Shown: positions 59,907 through 64,000 of the stretch, piece after piece
How the letters are laid out: every line of letters begins with the position of its first letter
Numbering within the stretch: position 1 is the first letter of the stretch
DNA from: Phoma sp. XZ068
Taxonomy: Eukaryota > Ascomycota > Dothideomycetes > Pleosporales > Didymellaceae
Direction: 5' to 3'
Length of the DNA stretch: 64,000 nt
NCBI GenBank assembly: GCA_004835665.1
Contig: RBKR01000010.1
Coordinates: 744,001 to 808,000 of the forward strand
Translations under genes and position numbers: made by a program
The notes under the pieces: generated by a model
What the model was told of the DNA's origin: nothing
The model's input: only the letters and a program-made list of their open reading frames with translations
Databases searched by the model: none

Positions 59907-61676
59907 CTATGTGCCTGCGAAAGGCTTACAGAGCTCAATCAAGGTAAGCTGGCGCATTGCACGGGCGGCCGCAGGGCTCTTTCTGGTCCTTCGGGAGGGC
60001 GCAGGCTCGGCGCTATGGTCGTTGCCATCTTCACCGTCTTCCAGCTCGCTGTCTTCAATCTCCTCTACCTGCGTCGCAGGCGCCGGCGCGTTTGCCTCGA
60101 TTGACAGCGTTGCTTTCTCGCTAATGGAGCCGCCAGAGATGCCCTCTGAGCCCAGCCAGGCGTCCAAAGCCATGCTTGCTTTGTGAGCTACCGGATTCAC
60201 CTTAGCAACCAACTCAAGCCAGATGTGCCAGAAGCGGATGCGGAGATCGCTCTCCACCCATGAGTTTGTGATGACGTCGTGCGGCATCAGGCAGAGCATG
60301 CCCCAGCCCAGCTGCTTGGCTGCTTCGTACCATCGAAGTGCCTGGTGCAGCCGCCGCTTGAATCGCTGCCGCTGCCGAGGCCCCGACGTGGCAGTGATAG
60401 ACAGCAGCAGGGCGTCCATGGCCTCCGAACTGACCTTGCCTCTGCCGCCTCGGTTCTTGGCGTCCCTGCTGCGGGCGAGGTCTTGCTCCTTGATCTGGTC
60501 CATCCTCTCGGTGTAGGCCTTGCCGAGGAAAGCCATGGCCCAGCGGTACTTGATGTGGATTATGTCCAGCTCCTGCTCGTAGCGATCGCACAGGCTCCAG
60601 GCCGAGGCGAGCGCGCTGTTCGGCACAGTCGAGGCACTGCTCTTCTGCGACAGCGACCAGCGGCTGCGCGAAGAAGCGGGCGGGCGATTCTCTGCGGACT
60701 CCTGCGCAAAAGGCCCGCCTTGCGTGCGCCAGCTCCGCAGGAAGGCAGCCGCAGAGGCCTGGGAGGTAGTGTTGCCGATGAAGCGGGCCTTGTCTAGCAT
60801 GGCAGAGGCTGTTAGGTAAGGCGCTGCGGCGCTGCTGTACAGGTTGTCGTCATCATCGACTGGCTGCTTGAGGATCCACGAGATAAATGGCTCGTCCAGG
60901 CGCGAGATAGAGGCGTAGGCACCGTGTTCCCTGCGAGACGCTGACCCTGGCGGCGGGACCAGGCCAAGATCCAGCTTCTTCTGCGCTTGTATGAGCTCCA
61001 GCCTTTTGGCACGCTCCCTCTCCGCACGGCGGTTTTTGTTGGAAACACTCGTGATATGGCCGGATTCCTCCTGGCTGACTTGTCCAGGGGCGGGCTCCTC
61101 AGGCTCCTCAGGTTGCTCAGGCTCGTCCACTTCGTCCACTACCTCCAACTGCGGCATTGATGGGCTGGGAGACTCGGTGGCTTGTCGGAGACGCTTTGAC
61201 GGGTGCGCGGAGGTGGGTGCAGCAGCGCGCTTTGTCGACCGTGGTGGGGAGTCGCGGGGCCGCTGCGCCGAAGGGGGTTCCCTCTGGAAGCTGTCGCTCG
61301 GGCAGCTGGCAAGATCTTGTGCGGCAGAGACCAGCCGGGCCCAAGCATCAGCAGGCAGCGCGTCCTCGGCGAGTGTCTCCTTCAACAGCCATATCGCCGA
61401 CAGCACAGAGTGGGCGACGAAGACAGGCTTGCAGACACTAGTCTCGTCCGGAATCAGCCAGCCTGCGCTGTGTGGGCGGAATAGAGCATCACGGTGCGAG
61501 TTCGAGACAGTTGCCTTGCTCCAAAACAGCTTTCGGTAGTCCTCGTTCGGCGGGTCGTATGCGAGCCTGTGCTCAAAGCTCGACTCGTTGGCTAGCGGGA
61601 AGCTCCGGGGCCCGCCATCGAATTGCTCGGCGGCATCTTCCAACGCGGAGATCCAGGGTAGATTAGATGGTGACAT
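59907..61676 (-). CDS. Hypothetical protein paired with the helicase gene
   Basis: 589 residues, intronless. I do not recognise a family. The N-terminal 115 residues look globular. Then come a Ser/Pro/Lys-rich segment with a nuclear-signal-like stretch (KRAAAP, HPSKRLR), an acidic Glu/Pro run (VDEVDEPEQPEEPEEP), a basic coiled-coil-like stretch (NRRAERERAKRLELIQ) and a helical, Trp/Arg-rich C-terminal half (LHQALRWYEAAKQLGWGM, RFWHIWLELVAKVN). The end is acidic, then basic. It is transcribed away from the helicase gene across only 192 bp. GC-rich codon use resembles that gene and differs from the AT-rich left of the window. A nuclear, DNA-associated role is a guess from composition. Confidence 0.6.
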   Translation of the reverse strand: MSPSNLPWISALEDAAEQFDGGPRSFPLANESSFEHRLAYDPPNEDYRKLFWSKATVSNSHRDALFRPHSAGWLIPDETSVCKPVFVAHSVLSAIWLLKETLAEDALPADAWARLVSAAQDLASCPSDSFQREPPSAQRPRDSPPRSTKRAAAPTSAHPSKRLRQATESPSPSMPQLEVVDEVDEPEQPEEPEEPAPGQVSQEESGHITSVSNKNRRAERERAKRLELIQAQKKLDLGLVPPPGSASRREHGAYASISRLDEPFISWILKQPVDDDDNLYSSAAAPYLTASAMLDKARFIGNTTSQASAAAFLRSWRTQGGPFAQESAENRPPASSRSRWSLSQKSSASTVPNSALASAWSLCDRYEQELDIIHIKYRWAMAFLGKAYTERMDQIKEQDLARSRDAKNRGGRGKVSSEAMDALLLSITATSGPRQRQRFKRRLHQALRWYEAAKQLGWGMLCLMPHDVITNSWVESDLRIRFWHIWLELVAKVNPVAHKASMALDAWLGSEGISGGSISEKATLSIEANAPAPATQVEEIEDSELEDGEDGNDHSAEPAPSRRTRKSPAAARAMRQLTLIELCKPFAGT

Positions 61677-61868
61677 AACTGTTTGTTATTGATGTAGGAG
61701 ATGAGAAGGAATTTCGTTGTGTTAAGCCCCTGACCAGGGTAACGGACCGAACGGAGATCAGCCCGTACAACATGAACGGACGTACAAGCTGGGGTGCGAA
61801 ACTCAACATAACTCAGCGATAAGAGCAGCCGTCCTAGTAGGGAACAAAACACACAGAGGCCTGCTAAC
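61677..61868. promoter_or_regulatory. Bidirectional promoter region of the helicase pair
   Basis: 192 bp between two divergent start codons. It must contain both promoters, so the two genes are likely to be co-expressed. No obvious TATA box. Confidence 0.5.
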
Positions 61869-64000
61869 ATGTCAGAAGCTACCGTTGAGCATCAGTACTT
61901 TGAGCACTTGGGTGAGTACCAGGTAGCAGTGTGCAGGGAGTGCCGGTACGCAGTATGGCCGGACCAGATCGAGAGCCACTTGCAGAAACAACACAAGAAG
62001 CCGCCAAAAAGCGTTAGAGCTGTGGGAGATGCTGTCCGTCAGTGGGCGGGCTTGCTACAGTACCCCAGCGAGTGGACGATACCAGATAACAGCGTGCAGC
62101 CCATCCCCCAGCTGCCAGTATACGACGACGGCTTCCTGTGTCAGCTTGAGCCCGAACAATGTCGGCACATTGCAAGAACCGTCGACTCCATCAAAAAGCA
62201 CTGGCGCAAAGACCATAACGGCTGGTCGCTGGGAAAAAGGCAAGGGCGCCCAAGCCGGACTCGGGCAAGGGCGTTGCAAGTCCAGATGGAAGACGGCTGC
62301 AAGCGCGTACACTGCAAGCGCGTACACTGCCAGCGACTTTTCGGCAGCCGGCACGGATCACAGTACTTCGAGGTGCATCACACCCCAGACAGCGGTCCGC
62401 AGCCCGTCCCCACTGAGGGCGAGGCAGCGTGGGCGCGCGTGGGCGAGGAGATGGCCAAGACGTGGGCCAACGTCGAGAACCGGGCAAAGACAACGATCCA
62501 AGACGGGGAGAAGGACGAGGCGGCCCCATGGCTGGAGCGGACTGGGTGGCTACCATACTTGAACAAACTGGATCGTCCCGAATTGCTGGCGAGCATTGAG
62601 GAGCCCAACATAGACCCGGAGAAGGACGAGGAACCCGTCGAGGCTGCAATTTGGAACGCCATGAACGGACTGGCCCGCGTGAGCCAGGCGTCGGTCATCG
62701 AACGGACGGGCATATTCGTGCGTATGGAGGCGATCCGGACAGAGAAGCATCAGACCAGGTACACGCCGCTGCAGGCGTACATGGACGACAAGTCGATCAA
62801 AGAGCGATCACGCCCGTGGAAGCAGATACTGATGTTTTTTGCACGGACGCAGAGGGAGCACCGTTGGAAGAGCCCCAAGTACCGCTTCACACAGCAGCAG
62901 CGCGAGGCGTGGGAGGCATTGATCGAGCAGGCAGAGAGAGACGTAGGTGGGGTAGAGATGGAGGTAGCCGACGAGGACCAGAACGAGGACGGGGAGGAAG
63001 AGGAGGAAGAAGAGGACGAGATGATGATCGATGAGCTGGACGACGAGCAGGACCCGTCCGAACGCGACAATGAGCCCGAGCACGCGAAGCTGAGGCCGGT
63101 CGAAAAAGCGTGCTTGGACTTTTGCATGGCGCTGCTCAAACAGACCACCCGCCGCAAGGAGTACGACTGCGCGCTGGTGTGCGCGTTGGCTGTGCTTGGC
63201 GTCAAGGAGGACGGTTGGAAGGGCCCCGAGCTGTACCCGCCGATCTTGTCGTCCGTGATCAAAATCACCCGTTTCATGGTCGTGCAGCACGCACTGGAGC
63301 TGTCCGAGCCGTTTGAAGAGGAGGTGTTCGACGACGACAGCGCATACGGGGGGAGCGACAGCGGCAGCAGTCCCCCCAGTCAGCGTCGACCAAAAGGCTG
63401 CTTGGAGTTTGTGCAGCAGATGATGGACAGATTCATGGTGCGAGGCAGCCACAGCCCGATGCAGTGGATGCTCGACTTACGCACGTACGGGCTGAAGGTG
63501 CACTACAACACCACGTCGCGTGGCCACGTCGAGTGGATGGGGAAGGATGAGCAGCTGTATAAGAACTTACACTTCACCATGGCCCAGTTCCGCGGGATGG
63601 TGCACAGTATGCAGACTGAGGCTAAGCGGCTACTGGTAGAGGAGTTGCTGTTTTGCGGCAAGCAGACAACAGGCCAAGTGCCCCAGATCCTGTGGGAGCA
63701 GCTGCGCGACAACCCGACCGATGAGCGGCCAGGGTGGAACTTTTTGAAAGACCACCGCACGCGCATGCCCGTAGATGGGGAGAAGTGGTTGTTTGAGCGC
63801 GCGGGGCAGGACGCCAGCGTCAGGGAAAGGTTCATCAAGCCAGGAACCCGTTCAGGCATCGACCGGAAAGAGGTGGAGCGGTACATGGATCGAGTGATTG
63901 CGTTTCGAGAGAAGCTGGCCGCGTTGGTGCACATGGCAGAAGGGCAACCCGCGAGGTGGCCAGAGCTGGGCAGCGTTCGACACAGCAACACCATCAAGGG
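61869..64000 (+). CDS. DUF3505-type telomere-linked helicase, N-terminal part
   Basis: The frame is open from ATG 61869 to the window end (710 codons). Residues 10-42 form a C2H2-like finger typical of DUF3505 (VCRECRYAVWPDQIESHL..QH, Cys22, Cys25, His37, His42). A second Cys/His region around residues 140-165 contains a 15-bp tandem duplication (62298-62327) that repeats CKRVH. A very acidic stretch lies at about 362-400, then helical sequence ending in GQPARWPELGSVRHSN (near 691-706). From memory of the family, this is the point where the conserved central domain begins, with a RecQ-like helicase domain further on, outside the window. Such genes lie next to telomeres in many fungi; the function is not settled. 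GC-rich and undamaged here. Confidence 0.75.
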   Translation, partial: MSEATVEHQYFEHLGEYQVAVCRECRYAVWPDQIESHLQKQHKKPPKSVRAVGDAVRQWAGLLQYPSEWTIPDNSVQPIPQLPVYDDGFLCQLEPEQCRHIARTVDSIKKHWRKDHNGWSLGKRQGRPSRTRARALQVQMEDGCKRVHCKRVHCQRLFGSRHGSQYFEVHHTPDSGPQPVPTEGEAAWARVGEEMAKTWANVENRAKTTIQDGEKDEAAPWLERTGWLPYLNKLDRPELLASIEEPNIDPEKDEEPVEAAIWNAMNGLARVSQASVIERTGIFVRMEAIRTEKHQTRYTPLQAYMDDKSIKERSRPWKQILMFFARTQREHRWKSPKYRFTQQQREAWEALIEQAERDVGGVEMEVADEDQNEDGEEEEEEEDEMMIDELDDEQDPSERDNEPEHAKLRPVEKACLDFCMALLKQTTRRKEYDCALVCALAVLGVKEDGWKGPELYPPILSSVIKITRFMVVQHALELSEPFEEEVFDDDSAYGGSDSGSSPPSQRRPKGCLEFVQQMMDRFMVRGSHSPMQWMLDLRTYGLKVHYNTTSRGHVEWMGKDEQLYKNLHFTMAQFRGMVHSMQTEAKRLLVEELLFCGKQTTGQVPQILWEQLRDNPTDERPGWNFLKDHRTRMPVDGEKWLFERAGQDASVRERFIKPGTRSGIDRKEVERYMDRVIAFREKLAALVHMAEGQPARWPELGSVRHSNTIK

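Noticed and set aside
60214..61539. Long GC-rich ORFs on both strands overlapping 59907-61676
   Set aside because: High GC content keeps several frames open; only the 589-codon minus frame has a coherent composition and a start next to a shared promoter.
62191..63452. Minus-strand ORFs of 150-214 codons near the right edge
   Set aside because: They are antisense to the 710-codon open frame, which carries recognisable family motifs; the low-complexity Ser runs are the complement of the acidic stretch.

Overview
The window is filamentous-ascomycete DNA. Coding genes carry short spliceosomal introns (about 39-70 nt, GTAAGT-type donors). There are pogo/Fot1-type, copia and Mutator-like elements. 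An extremely AT-rich array shows the signature of repeat-induced point mutation (RIP), and TTAGGG telomere-type repeats occur near a telomere-linked helicase gene. A Dothideomycete is my best guess from the protein set, but the class is an inference. The density of mobile DNA and the helicase gene at the right edge suggest a subtelomeric or accessory region.

Layout. 1-12603: three units of a 3.54-kb AT-rich tandem repeat without genes, holding two essentially identical, undamaged pogo-type transposons (one cut by the window edge). 12604-17834: a full-length copia retrotransposon on the minus strand, dead by three stop codons. 17835-24276: a membrane-protein fragment, a five-exon patatin-like phospholipase with an internal RING finger, and a doubtful ORF. 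24277-27323: a decayed pogo element of a second family, itself split by an 892-bp retroposon with a 14-bp target duplication.

27684-43823 is the biological core: a galactosaminogalactan (GAG) exopolysaccharide cluster. It has sph3 (GH135 spherulin-4-type glycoside hydrolase), agd3 (GAG deacetylase, six exons), uge3 (UDP-glucose/GlcNAc 4-epimerase) and a 2703-residue gtb3-type membrane glycosyltransferase (six exons). In the known pathway the epimerase makes UDP-Gal and UDP-GalNAc, the glycosyltransferase polymerises and probably exports the chain, the deacetylase makes it cationic and adhesive, and Sph3 cleaves it. The fifth known member, ega3 (GH114), is not seen here. A two-exon gene for a 91-residue secreted cysteine-rich protein sits between agd3 and uge3. 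A 235-bp MITE lies just upstream of gtb3.

43824-56734: relics (small AT-hook ORF, frameshifted BTB-like gene, a fragment with tyrosine-recombinase motifs, truncated MULE), an F-box/LRR-like ORF, a protein with an internal duplication, and an intact two-exon cutinase. 56735-58580: a third pogo element related to the first. 59751-64000: interstitial telomeric repeats, an unknown 589-residue gene and, divergent from it across 192 bp, the first 710 codons of a DUF3505-type telomere-linked helicase that runs off the window. Its last visible part, together with the fragment at 46857-47762, suggests that this family carries a tyrosine-recombinase-like domain.
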